From the NCBI GenBank assembly GCA_037892935.1, contig JAYXKI010000009.1, positions 1,302,001 to 1,366,000 of the forward strand: DNA of 64,000 nt, given 5' to 3'. This DNA comes from Phlebopus portentosus. Taxonomy: Eukaryota > Basidiomycota > Agaricomycetes > Boletales > Boletinellaceae. The position numbers and the translations under genes are program-made. The notes below the pieces were generated by a model, which was given only the letters and a program-made list of their open reading frames with translations, searched no databases and was not told where the DNA came from. Shown here one piece after another: positions 47,704 to 59,256 of this stretch; position 1 is the stretch's first letter; every line of letters begins with the position of its first letter.

Positions 47704-50700
47704 TCAGGCACCTATGTGCACAAGGTTAACCCATCGCTCAGCCATGATATCTACCTTGTACCCGTCTGGTCCCTCGTCACCCTGATCCCTCAGACTTAGA
47801 GCAGCTCCGCGAACAGCCTCAGCAGCTCTCTTAAACCTCACTTCTCCTTCTTCCAAATCCAGCATCATGTGCCCATACACAAATCGAGCAAGAAAAGGAC
47901 CATCCCTATCAAGAAGCTTCCACATTGTACCGACCACACTTCGGAATCCGCAGAACTGCATTGCCGCCGCCAGATGGAGGGCCTCATCTAGAGCAAATTT
48001 CGGACCCTGTTCTGCGGTATGGCACGCAGAAAGAAAAGCGAATTCGGCATTTGGAAGATTAGCCCGGGCAATATCCAGTAAAGTGAGCTTTCCTCCAGGA
48101 AGCTTGAGCGAGGAGTTGAACGGTTCCTTGCCAAGTAGCCCGTGGCATGTGAAATGTACCCATTGCGCCCATGGTAGCAGCCTGAGTACTTCTTCTGGAG
48201 TTGCGTGATCGTCAAGGAGTTGCTTATCAATGAGCCGGCGGCGACTTCGGCAGATTCAATCTCTTTCTTTCTTAGCAGAGGGAAGTGTCGTGTCGGCGAC
48301 AAAAAGCATCTTCTCGGATCCATTTTGGACACCAGATCGTGCATGGATGAGCGACGCGAGGGTCGGAATATACGACGAGACGTAGTCATCCAAAAGATAT
48401 TTCATACGACCATCTGCGCCTTCGTATGGCCCCGCAGTATGGAAAGGGAATGCGGAAAGTACTGAAGTAGCGCACCACCAGATGCGCGACCCTCCATTGA
48501 CCCTGAGTTCTTTGAGCTTTTGAATGACCTTAGAGACAACTCGGTCCCACAGGGTCTTCATCACTCGTCGTAGTATCTCGTCGTACTTCTTGGAGCGTAA
48601 CCCGAATTTCTTGCGTCCCTTTACAAGTTCCTTGTGCAGCTCAATTGAATCTGAGTAGAAGACATTGTCCAGCGGGATGCAAACACACGGCGTCTCCTGG
48701 CTAGACGTGATGATAAGCGCGTCACATCGGAACGAGGAGTGATTTCAGTACAATGACGGGTCCTTCTGAAGCTGCTTCTTTCAAGCTCTCGAATGGAGCA
48801 GCTCGAAGAAAATCCTCGAATCCAGGCAATTCTCTAATAGCGTTGATTATTGCCTCCTGCTCTTCGGTTAGTTTTCGTATCTGCACCAACATCGCATCGG
48901 CCGAGGCCTGACGTGCACTGATTGCTTGCATACCACCCTCACCTATGTCCGAGCCGACTTGGCGTGACTCTGACGATGCCATGAGAGCTTCCAGCCGACG
49001 ACTGCAGTCCTCGAATCTGTCGGCAAGTGGTTTACTGGCTTGCGAAAGCTGTTCTAGAGGGGTCCTGAGCCCGCGCATCTGAGACCAAAGCAAAGCTCTC
49101 CCCTGCTCGAGAAACTCAATGGCCAGGGCGAAATTGCCTTTGGCAATGGCACAGGAAGCCGCGTCTAACGCAAGTGCCTTATAGCCACCATCGCTGGAAA
49201 GAAACTGGTGCTGTGTGGACAAAGTAGGTCTAGTGGAGAGGGCACGTTGAAGCAATGAAATAGAGGTTTTATGGGCTTCAAGGAGAGTGGGGTGATCATG
49301 AGAACGCGCGATTGTCGACCATCTCCGTACAGCCTTCAGACGATGAGAGAAACTTGAGAATGCATGGGTAGTAGCGTGGTCTAAAAGCTGAATGGATTGG
49401 TTGAAATCATTCACATTCCCTTCTCTCCCGAAACGAAGGTAGAGATATTCGGCAAGATTTTTCAATGAAATTGAACGATGCGGGTGACCCTCTGGTCGAA
49501 GCTCCAGGGCGGAACGCTGGAGCGCAATGGCGTCTTCGAGATCCTGCATTCCCCCGTTCTGGTCGAAACGCTTCGACAACTTGCTCGCGAGGTTGCTTAA
49601 GGACATCGAACGATCCGGATGGCCCTCCGGACGAAGCTCCAGGGCAGAACGCTCGAGCGCAATGGCATCCTCGAGATCCTGCATTCCCCCGTTCTGGTCG
49701 AAACGCGTCGTCAGCGAGGTCGCGAGGTTGCCTAAGAACGATGCACGAAGCGGGTGAGCCTCTGGTCGAAGCTCCAGGGCAGAACGCTGGAGCGCAATGG
49801 CGTCTTCGAGATCCTGCATTCCCCCGTTCTGGTCGAAACGCTTCGACAAATTGCTCGCGAGGTTGCTTAAGGACATCGAACGATCCGGATGGCCCTCCGG
49901 ACGAAGCTCCAGGGCAGAACGCTGGAGCGCAATGGCGTCCTCGAGATCCTGCATTCCCCCGTTCTGGTTGAAACGCGTCGACAGCGAGGTTGCGAGGTTG
50001 CCTAAGGATGAAGCACGAAGCGGGTGACCCTCTGGTCGAAGCTCCAGGGCGGAACGCTGGAGCGCAATGGCGTCCTCGAGATCCTGCATTCCCCCGTTCT
50101 GGTCAAAACGCTTCGACAACTTGCTCGCGAGATTCCCCAAGGAGATTGAACGATCCGGGTGACCCTCTGGTCGAAGCTCCAGGGCAGAACGCTCGAGCGC
50201 AATGGCGTCTTCGAGATCCTGCATTCCCCCGTTCTGGTCGAAACGCGTCGACAGCGAGCCCGCGAGGTTGCCTAAGGACGAAGCACGAAGCGGGTGAGCC
50301 TCTGGTCGAAGCTCCAGGGCAGAACGCTGGAGCGCAATGGCGTCCTCGAGATCCTGCCTTCCCCCGTTCTGGTCAAAACGCTTCGACAACTTGCTCGCGA
50401 GATTCCCCAAGGAGATTGAACGATCCGGGTGACCCTCTGGTCGAAGCTCCAGGGCAGAACGCTCAAGCGCAATGGCGTCTTCGAGATCCTGCATTCCCCC
50501 GTTCTGGTCGAAACGCGTCGACAGCGAGCCCGCGAGGTTGCCTAAGGACGAAGCACGAAGCGGGTGAGCCTCTGGTCGAAGCTCCAGGGCAGAACGCTGG
50601 AGCGCAATGGCGTCCTCGAGATCCTGCATTCCCCCGTTCTGGTCAAAACGCTTCGACAACTTGCTCGCGAGATTCCCCAAGGAGATTGAACGATCCGGGT

Positions 50701-52034
50701 GACCCTCTGGTCGAAGCTCCAGGGCAGAACGCTCAAGCGCAATGGCGTCTTCGAGATCCTGCATTCCCCCGTTCTGGTCGAAACGCGTCGACAGCGAGCC
50801 CGCGAGGTTGCCTAAGAACGATGCACGAAGCGGGTGAGCCTCTGGTCGAAGCTCCAGGGCAGAACGCTGGAGCGCAATGGCGTCCTCGAGATCCTGCATT
50901 CCCCCGTTCTGGTTGAAACGCGTCGACAGCGAGGTTGCGAGGTTGCCTAAGGATGAAGCACGAAGCGGGTGACCCTCTGGTCGAAGCTCCAGGGCGGAAC
51001 GCTGGAGCGCAATGGCGTCCTCGAGATCCTGCATTCCCCCGTTCTGGTCAAAACGCTTCGACAACTTGCTCGCGAGATTCCCCAAGGAGATTGAACGATC
51101 CGGGTGACCCTCTGGTCGAAGCTCCAGGGCAGAACGCTGGAGCGCAATGGCGTCTTCGAGATCCTGCATTCCCCCGTTCTGGTCGAAACGCGTCGACAGC
51201 GAGGTCGCGAGGTTGCCTAAGCACGAAGCACGAAGCGGGTGACCCTCTGGTCGAAGCTCCAGGGCAGAACGCTCAAGCGCAATGGCGTCCTCGAGATCCT
51301 GCATTCCCCCGTTCTGGTTGAAACGCGTTGACAGCGAGGTCGCGAGGTTGCCTAAGAACGAAGCACGAAGCGGGTGACCCTCTGGTCGAAGCTCCAGGGC
51401 GGAACGCTGGAGCGCAATGGCGTCCTCGAGATCCTGCATTCCCCCGTTCTGGTTGAAACGCGTTGACAGCGAGGTCGCGAGGTTGCCTAAGAACGAAGCA
51501 CGATGCGGGTGACCCTCTGGTCGAAGCTCCAGGGCAGAACGCTGGAGCGCAATGGCGTCTTCGAGATCCTGCATTCCCCCGTTCTGGTTGAAACGCGTTG
51601 ACAGCGAGGTCGCGAGGTTGTCTAAGAACGAAGCACGATCCGGGTGACCCTCTGGTCGAAGTGCCAGAGCATCTCGGTCCAGTTTGATTGATTTCTCGAG
51701 AGCGTCGATATCACCCCACCTCTCGTATCGCTTGTAAAGGAAAAGAGCAAGCCGAAACAATGTTTTTGCACGATCAGAATCGCTATCCGGGCAATCGTCA
51801 AGCGCGGCGTGTTGAAATGCAATAGCCTGGTCAAGGTCTTCTCGATTCCCTGACGCCTTGAAACTGGACCATGAAGATTTGGCCTGAAGCGTCTTATAAG
51901 TATGGTTCTACCGATTACATTTGATCAGTGACTAATCACTTGTGCAGGAAGTAAAGTGCACCTACCAACCTTGCCTGTACATTCTGAAAGATATTTTTTA
52001 GACTTGTGAAAGGAGAAAACATGAAGCTGGCCAT
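47704..52034 (-). pseudogene. TPR-CHAT gene 6 with near-identical repeat array and two lesions
   Basis: Exons 52034..51966 (leader MASFMFSPFTSLKNIFQNVQ and three more residues) and 51892..47704. Sixteen almost identical 45-residue repeats (ALQRSALELRPEGHP..AS.LGNLATSLSTRFDQNGGMQDLEDAI, written here in parts) fill 49480-51660. The linker FLEQGRALLWSQMRGL and the CHAT domain follow. His (48142-48144, FTCHG) and Cys (48022-48024, SACHTAEQG) are intact and 40 codons apart, and the ending is VNLVHIGA. Two lesions interrupt it: an extra A near 48750 (GTACTGAAATCAC) shifting the frame, and TGA instead of TGG in KKERDW near 48260. Removing the extra base gives a total length divisible by three, so these are the only two breaks (about 1418 residues). 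Either lesion alone would remove the protease, which argues for a recent pseudogene, unless the sequence is wrong. Confidence 0.85.
49480..51660 (-). repeat. Coding minisatellite: 16 x 135 bp with a 270-bp higher-order unit
   Basis: Each unit encodes 45 residues and differs from the others by few bases. Two types alternate: PLRAS..LGNLA.SLSTRF and PDRSISLGNLASKLSKRF. The same pair recurs at about 270-bp spacing (for example about 50000-50200, 50270-50470 and 50540-50740). All units keep the frame, so copy number can change by whole repeats without breaking the protein. Confidence 0.92.
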
Positions 52035-52402
52035 GGTGGTGGTACGAAGTCAAGAGGGGTAGAGGGTTGTTCTGGTTTATATACTATACTACATGATGGC
52101 TGGGTTGATGATGCATCGCCTTCAACACGAGTAGTATCTATTTTGGGGCTCTTCTGGTACATGCCAGAACTGATCACTCACCGATATGGAAGAAAGCCGT
52201 TTCCCGCCTCAAACTAACAAAATGATGGTGAGCCTATTGATACGACAAAGGCAAGTTGAAAAGAGAAACAGAGCCTAATAGTTCAAGGTAATAGATCAAA
52301 GAATCGAAAACGGCATTTTCTCCACTTCAATGCGGATATAAGAATTAAATCGAAGAGAATGAAGGGCAGTCCGAACAATCGTCGCAAATGACACCTGTAG
52401 TA
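52035..52402. other. CHAT-6 upstream region, no gene seen
   Basis: Spacer between the CHAT-6 leader and the CHAT-7 scrap. No coding or repeat signal recognised. Confidence 0.4.
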
Positions 52403-52690
52403 TCAAGCGCCTATATGCACAGAATAACCTGTCGCTCAGAGATGCGACGTCAGGTGTCCAATCACAATTGCAGCAAGGAACATCCCTATCAATTTCGTTA
52501 AATTGTGAATCGAGCTACTTCGGAAACTGCAAACCTTCATTGCCAAGTGCGAGATGGAGTGCTTCAGCTAGTGCAAATTTCGGACCTTGTTCCGTGGTAT
52601 GGCAAGCCAACAGAAAAACAAGTTCTGCGCTTGAGAGATTGTCATGGCTGATGTCCAGCAGAGTGAGCTACCTGCCACAAAGCTTGAGAA
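52403..52690 (-). pseudogene. TPR-CHAT scrap 7
   Basis: A minus-strand remnant of the end of a CHAT domain. Around 52690-52530 it reads LTLLDISHDNLSSAELVF, LLACHTTEQGPKFALAEALH (the Cys motif of the family), then sequence diverges. A relic of the terminal ERWVNLVHIGA, now RYSVHIGA plus stop, appears at about 52430-52403. The segment between (the GFRSVVGTMW region) is deleted. It is the most degraded copy in the window. Confidence 0.75.
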
Positions 52691-53614
52691 TATTTCCAGT
52701 TGAAAGTCAATGATGTCCTTCTCCTTGTGTAGATAGGCTAGAGCACCCGACATATACATGTATATAATCATCGGCGTCGTCACCATCACCTGGTGCCAGT
52801 TACTTTCACATTTGAATCCGTTGCTTGGCATGTACGAGAAGTCTGTGAGTTGACAGCCTCCGGTTACTGGACAAGCAGGCTATTCTGTGCTGCAGGGTCT
52901 TTGCAACGAAAATCTCGCCTGGGTATATACGAGGAAGAGATGGAACGATTATGTGTGCTTACCGAGCAGGGTGCCCTTGTTGAGAGCTGATTCCAGCTAA
53001 TTTCCAGTGCGGTCAACTACATCTGAGCAGTCTTAGCTTGACCCGGCATGAGCGATGGTTCTGCAAGAATATTTCTCTTCAGCAGCCTTTATATAGAGGA
53101 TGAGTTCGTCAAACACCTGCCATGGCTTCATCTGCTCCCGCACCTCGTTCTCGCCTTGATCAGTGCGCGAGCATTGGTCACACCAACAATCGTGTCCTCC
53201 AACATTCTCTTGTCCTGTGCAAACGGTGCATGTTCCTTCCGAGTGCCTGCTGAAGCCTGTTTGCCTACCTACATATCCGGTCGTCGAAAGAAAGACGCAA
53301 ATTGGCGCCGCCTGGCGTACGCGTGTCTGTGAACCAGAAATTCCCACGAACCCTGTCGATAGGCTCATTAAGGACAGGATGCCCCTGGGTGTGGCCGCTT
53401 CGGATCCTTGGTGGACAACTGCGTTCCAGAGCAACATCGAGCACTTTTATAGCATGAGCCTCGTTCATCGCGCAAAGGGGCCTGCGCCTAAGAGTCGTTA
53501 TTCCATATCAGCACATCAACAGATTTCTTCTCAGTCCATTCTGAGGACCATGCATATGGATCACCGAAATGATCATTTCTAGAATGGCAGTATTGGCGTT
53601 ACGAAGCGCGATAT
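52691..53614. other. Region upstream of the F-box/LRR relic, unresolved
   Basis: Several short frames occur on both strands (about 53030-53580) but none carries a recognisable motif. The N-terminal part of the F-box/LRR gene may lie here in degraded form. Confidence 0.3.
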
Positions 53615-54621
53615 CTAGTTATTGGAAGCACTATTCAACCAGACACCTAATCTCTGCTCCCTCACGTCTATGGTCTGGTTGAAGGTCTTTCCTCAACCAT
53701 CCTTCGGCGTCGATTTTGTTTGGAGATTATATCGGATTTACTGCCAGATCTCGAGAATCTCTGGCTTAAGCACATCCTGGCACCTGTGTCATCGACTGAC
53801 GAATGTCTCGATACATGCGTCGAAGTACGAAGTTTGTGTTGACAGTTACCGAAGCTGCGCTCGTTGAGGTTCCTTTCGGTATCCTCCTGGGGAAGTGCAG
53901 TGGATGAAGAAGGGTCGCCTCCAACCCAACGTGATCTGAACTAGAGCGAACATCCGCCTTCGCGCTTGAAGGCAATCGAGCTCAGTCATTGCGAAGCCTT
54001 ACAGCGTGAGGACCTGAAATGGCTTTTAAATCATGAAGCGAATTCCAGCTTGAATCCTTGTCCCTGACCACCCGGGTTGACTATCAGAAGGAACTATCGC
54101 ATTCAGCATTACGGGAAGCCTTGTTAGAGTCTGCACACGAAGTAAAGGTGTTACGCTTATGCGACGGAGTGAAGTGGGGCAGTTCACCCCATTTTATGCA
54201 GATTCGCTTCTTAGCTGTAGCAAGCTCCTCCGACTAGACATAATCATTGTTGACGACGCTGCATTCAATTGGAACTCGATCCTCCTCCCTCCCTTCCTCC
54301 ATAGAACACCTGGCAATCCATCTCCAAGACGATATTCTCCAGAGGTATCTCCTTCCACCCCTTGCATCCCCTCCTCCGACATCCTTCGTTCAAGAAATCA
54401 CGAGGATCCTCTCCGCTCTCCCTCGTCTTCAAACTCTTCTTATCAGTGGCTCCCAGGTCCTGACCTCAGAGACTGTCAGGTACTTGGACCTAGACGACTT
54501 CCTCAACCACATAATTGCGGACCTAACACCTTCTCAGAACAGTACCGCACAGAGGCTTTACGCTGTCTGCGAGGAGACCTACTGTAATTATTGTTCATTA
54601 TCGATTTTTCTCTATTGTTGA
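53615..54621 (+). pseudogene. F-box/LRR-type gene relic, tail to tail with CHAT-8
   Basis: Leucine-rich coding pieces follow one another on the plus strand but in shifting frames. Near 53620-53830: LFNQTPNLCSL, then LRRRFCLEIISDLLPDLENL and APVSSTDECLDTCVEVRSL before a TGA. At about 53840-53940: LPKLRSLRFLSVSSWGSAVD. At about 53970-54180: AIELSHCEALQREDLKWLLN and, after a frameshift near 54050, SHSALREALLESAHEVKVLR. Finally LDIIIVDDAAFNWNSILLPP, a frameshift near 54298, and SSIEHLAIHLQDDILQRYLL then LPRLQTLLISGSQVL. The pattern matches the LRR part of Agaricomycete F-box proteins (SCF substrate receptors); the F-box itself was not seen. Stops and shifts make it a pseudogene. Confidence 0.65.
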
Positions 54622-54698
54622 TATCCCGAATATAACTGAATTTTACATCCAACCTAAACATGAGTACTTTTGCGAATTTGTACACAGCAGAGAAATAG

Positions 54699-57600
54699 TC
54701 AGGCACCTATATGCACAAGGTTAACCCATCGCTCAGTCATGATATCCACCCTATTTCCATTTGGTCCCTCGTCACCCTGATCCCGTAGCTTCAGTGCAGC
54801 TTGACGGATGCCCGCAGCAGCTCTCTTGAACCTGATCTCTCCTTCTTCCAAATCCAGCATCATGTACGCATACACGGTCCGAACAAGGAAAGGACCATCC
54901 CTATCAAGTAGCTTCCACATTGTACCGACCACACTTCGGAATCCGCAGAACTGCATTGCCGCCGCCAGATGGAGGGCCTCATCTAGAGCAAATTTCGGAC
55001 CCTGTTCGGCCGTATGGCACGCAGAAAGAAGAGCGAATTGTGCATTCGGAAGATTCGCACGAGCGATATCCAGTAAAGTGAGCTTTCCTCCAGGAAGCTT
55101 GAGCGAGGAGTTGAATGGTTCCTTGTCAAGTAGCCCGTGGCATGTGAAATGTACCCATTGTGCCCCTGGTAGCAGCCTGAGTACTGCTTCTGGAGTTGCA
55201 CGATCGTCAAGGAGTTGCTTATCGATGGGCCGGCGACCTCGACGGATCCAATCTCTTTCGTTCTTAGCAGAGGGGAGTTTGGTGTCGGCAACGAAAAGCA
55301 TCTTCTCCTCTCTATTCTGGACGCTAGATCGCGCATTGATGAGCGACGTAAGAGTTGGAGTGTACGATGAGATGTAGTCATCCAGGAGATACCTCATGCT
55401 ACCGCCTCCGCCTTGGTATGGCCCCGCGGCATGGAAAGGGAGCGCGGAAAGTACCGATGTAGGGCACCACCAGATGCGTGATCCTTCATTAAATCCGAGT
55501 TCTTTGAGCTTTTGAACCACCTTCGAAACAACTCGGTCCCACAGCATCTTCATCGCTCGTCGAAGTCTTTCGTCATACTTCTTAGACCTTAGCCCAAATT
55601 TTTTACGTCCCTGTACGAGCTTCTGGTACAGCTCAATCGAATCTGAGTAGAAGTCTCTATCCAGTGGAATGCAGACATATGGAACTTCCTGGACAGACGT
55701 GATGATGAACGCATCGCACCGAAATTCGGAGTGGTTAAGCACGATGACAGGTCCTTCTGAAGCCGCTTGCTGTAAGGTACTAAATGGCGCGGCCTTGAGA
55801 AAGTCCTCAAATCCAGGTACCCGTCGTATATCGTCAATAATTGCTTCCTGCTCTTCTGATAACACTCGTATCTGCACCAGCATCTCGTCTGCCGCTTTTC
55901 GTTCTTTCGATTGGCTGGACGCATGAATTACATTTCTACCTGTGCCCGAACCGGTCATACGTGACTCCGATGACGCTATGAGTGCCTCCAAGCGACGACT
56001 ACAGGATTCGAATCTCTCCGCAAGCTCTTTATTAGCTACCGAAAGCTGTTCGATTGGGGTCCTAAGTCCACGCATCTGGGACCAAAGCAAAGCCCTCCCC
56101 TGTTCGAGAAATTCAATAGCTAGAGTAAATCTTCCTTTGTCAATGGCATGAGCAGCCCCATCTAACGTAAGTGCTCGATAGCGGCTATCACTGGAAAGAA
56201 GCTTATGCTGTGCAGATAGAGTAGGTCTCAGAGCGAGGGTACGTTGCAGCAATGAAATCGCTATTCTATTTGCCTCAAGGAGACTAGGATCATTGTGAGA
56301 ACGAGCCATTCCCATCCAACTCTGTACAGACGCAAAACGACTCGAGAAGCTTGAGGATGCGTGGCCTGTAGCGAGGCGCAACAATTGAACGGATTCTTCT
56401 AAATCATTGATGCATTCTTGACCCCGAAATCGAACGTAAAGGGTTTCAGCAAGAATTCTTAATGACAAAGAACGATCTGGATGACCATCTGGTCGAAGCT
56501 CCAGGGCAGCACGTCCGAGCCTGACGGCTTCCTCGAGATCTTCAATGTTCCCGCTTTTTTCAAAGCGCGTCAATAAGGAGTCCCCGAGATTGGCCAATGA
56601 TGGAGCGCGATGTGGATGGTCTTCCGGTCGGAGCTGCAACACGGCACGTTCCAGAGTGATGGCTTCTTCGAGATCTTCTGTTCTCCCAAGGCGTTCAAAC
56701 CGTGTCGACAGGGAGCCTGCGAGATTTCCCAGTGATAAAGAACGATCCGGGTGACCCTCTGATCGAAGCTCTAAAGCAGCACGTTCCAGAGATATGGCTT
56801 CTTCGAGATCCTCTGTTCGCCCATCGTGTTCAAAGAGCGTAAACAGGGAACCAGCGAGATTGCTCAATGATAAAGGACGATCTGGATGGCCTTCCGGTCG
56901 GAGATTCAGAGCAGCTCTGTCCAAGGCAATTGCTTCTTCAAGGTCCTCCAGCCTCCTAGAATACTCGAAGCGCGTCGACAGAGAATTCGCGAGATTGCCC
57001 AATGATGCGACACGAAGCGTGTGCCCATCAGGTAGAAGCTCTAGTGCAGTGCGTTGTAGTGAGATCGCTGCTTCAAGATCCTTCATACTCCCGCAATGCT
57101 CGAAGCGCGTCAATAGCGAGGTCGAGAGATTGTCCAAAGATAAGGAATGGTCCGGGTGACCCTCAGGACGAAGTTCCAGTGCGACACGACCCAGTATGAT
57201 AGCTTCCTCAAGGTCCTGCAAGTTCCCGGCATGCAAGAAGTGCGTCGACACCAAGTTCGCAAGCCTTCCCAATGACACGGCCCGATCCGGATGCCCGTCT
57301 GATCGAAGCTCTAATGCGGTACGCTCCAGTGCGATAGCCTCCTCGAGGTCCTCGATTCCTCCGCTATGCTCAAAGCGCTTCGACAGGAAGCTTGCGAGGT
57401 TGCTCAAGGATGTAGAACGATCCGGGTGGCCCTCTGGTCGGAGCTCCAGCACTGCATGTTGCAGCACTATAGCTTCCTCAAGGTCATCTATCTTTCCGCT
57501 TCGCTCGAAGCGCACCGACAGAGACACCGAGATATTGTTCAATGACAAGGACAGATCTGGATGACTCTCCGATCTAAGCTCCAAGACTGTACGGTAAAGT

Positions 57601-59256
57601 ACAATCGCTTCCTCAAGGTCCTCTGTCCTACCGCTAAGCCTGAATCGCATCAACAGGGAGTTCCCAAGATTACCCAATGGCGAAGCATGGGATGGGTGAT
57701 TCCGCGGTCTAAGCTCTAGCGCCAGTCGTTGTAGTGAAATAGCTTCCTCAAGGTCTTCCACTCTCCCACCGTGCTTAAAGCGCGTCGACAGGGAGCTGGC
57801 GAGACTGGTCAACGATAACGAATGATCTGGGTGACCCCTTGGTCGAAGTTCTAGAGCTGAACGGTGTAGTACAACAGCTTCTTCGAGGTCTTCCGCTGCT
57901 CCGTTGTGTGTGAAGCGTATCAACAGGGAGTTGGCGAGATTGCCCAGCGGCAAAGAATGATCCGGGTGACCTTTCGGTCGAAGTTCCTGCGCGGCTCGTT
58001 CCAGAGATATGGCTTCCTCGAGGTCCTGCATCCTCCCATTGTACTTGAAGCGCATCGACAGGGAAGTTGCAAGATTGCTTAATGACAATGAACGATCAGA
58101 ACTACCCTCAGGCCGAAGCTTCAGCGCATCATGCTCAAGCCTGATAGCTTCTTCAAGGTCTTCCATTTTCCCATTTCGCTGGAAACGAGCAGACAAAGAA
58201 CCCGCGAGATTTCCCAATGATAAAGAGCGATCTGAATCACCTTCTGGTCGAAGCTCCAGGGCGGCGCGTTCTAGTGAGACGGCTTCTTCGAGATCCCCTT
58301 CTCCCCCATCACGTTCAAAGCGAGTAAACAGGGAACTTGCGAGATCACTTAATGATGAAGCACGAAGCGGGTCATCCTTCGACCGAAGCTCCAGAGCAGC
58401 ACGTTTCAATGTTATTGCTTCCTCAAGGTCGCCCGCCCTCCCTTCATGTGTAAAATGCAAACTCAGGAAAAGCGAAAGTTTGGTCAGATACAAACAACGA
58501 TCCGGGTGACCCTCCGGTTGAAGCTCCAGCGCGGCACGCTGCAAAGTAATAGCTTGCTCAAGGTCCTCCGTTTGTCCGATGTGTTCAAAGCGAACAAAGA
58601 GAGTACTCGCTAAATTGCTCCGAGCTAGTGAATGGTCTGAGTGATCCTCTGGTTGCAGCCCTAGCATGGCTCGCCCCACTGTCAGGGCTTCTTCAAGATC
58701 CTCCATCTTCCCCTCACGCTCAAAGCGCGACTTCAGGAAGAGCGAGAGATTGCACAATGTCCAAAATCGCTTTGGATGATCCTCTGGTTGGAGCATGACG
58801 GCTTCCCTTTCCAGAGTAACTGATTTTTCGAGATTCTCAATGTCTCCCGACCGTTCGTATCGCGTGTGAAGAAAAAGAGCAAGGTCATGCAATACCACAA
58901 CACGATAATTTTTGCCCTGTGGACAAGAGCCAAGCGCGGCTTGTTGAAGAGCGATAGTCAAGTCAAGGTCTTCCGGATTTCCTGATTGCTCGAAACGAGT
59001 CCATGAAGACGCGGCCTGACGAGTGCGACGATCAAGTTTCTGGAATCAGAAAACGGTCAGTATCTAAGCACAAATCCAGGAACATATGTACATTCAGAAC
59101 TAGTTGTTTGCGTAAGAGCTTCACGGGCGCTGAAAGGTACGTTGTTAGGAAGTCCGTTCCTTCCCTCAGGATACTCGTCACGTAGCAGAATTTGCTGACA
59201 GGTCTCTCAAGGGCGTTTCCTGGGCTTGTAGATGTAGACTGGAATGGATGAGCCAT
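54699..59256 (-). CDS. TPR-CHAT protein 8 (intact)
   Basis: The best-preserved family member: two exons, 59256..59092 and 59039..54699, with a 52 bp phase-0 intron and no correction needed, 1501 residues. Exon 1 encodes a 55-residue leader ending TYLSAPVKLLRKQLVLN. Residues from about 56 start SSWTRFEQSGNPEDLDLTIA; about 19 TPR-like repeats of 45 residues follow (EDLEEAI..RAALELRPEGHPDRSLSLGNLAGSL). The linker carries FLEQGRALLWSQMRGL. The CHAT domain has HFTCHG (His codon 55137-55139) and SACHTAEQG (Cys codon 55017-55019), plus GFRSVVGTMWKLLDRDGP and the ending VNLVHIGA. Family knowledge: CHAT is a caspase-like clan CD protease fold using this His/Cys dyad, with the TPR array as a sensing or substrate-binding module. 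The cellular role in fungi is not established; immunity or regulated cell death is my inference. Confidence 0.95.

Noticed and set aside
49465..51321. Plus-strand frames of 128-308 codons antisense to the CHAT-6 array
   Set aside because: Periodic 45-codon frames forced by the repeat on the other strand; no start context, domain or independent conservation.
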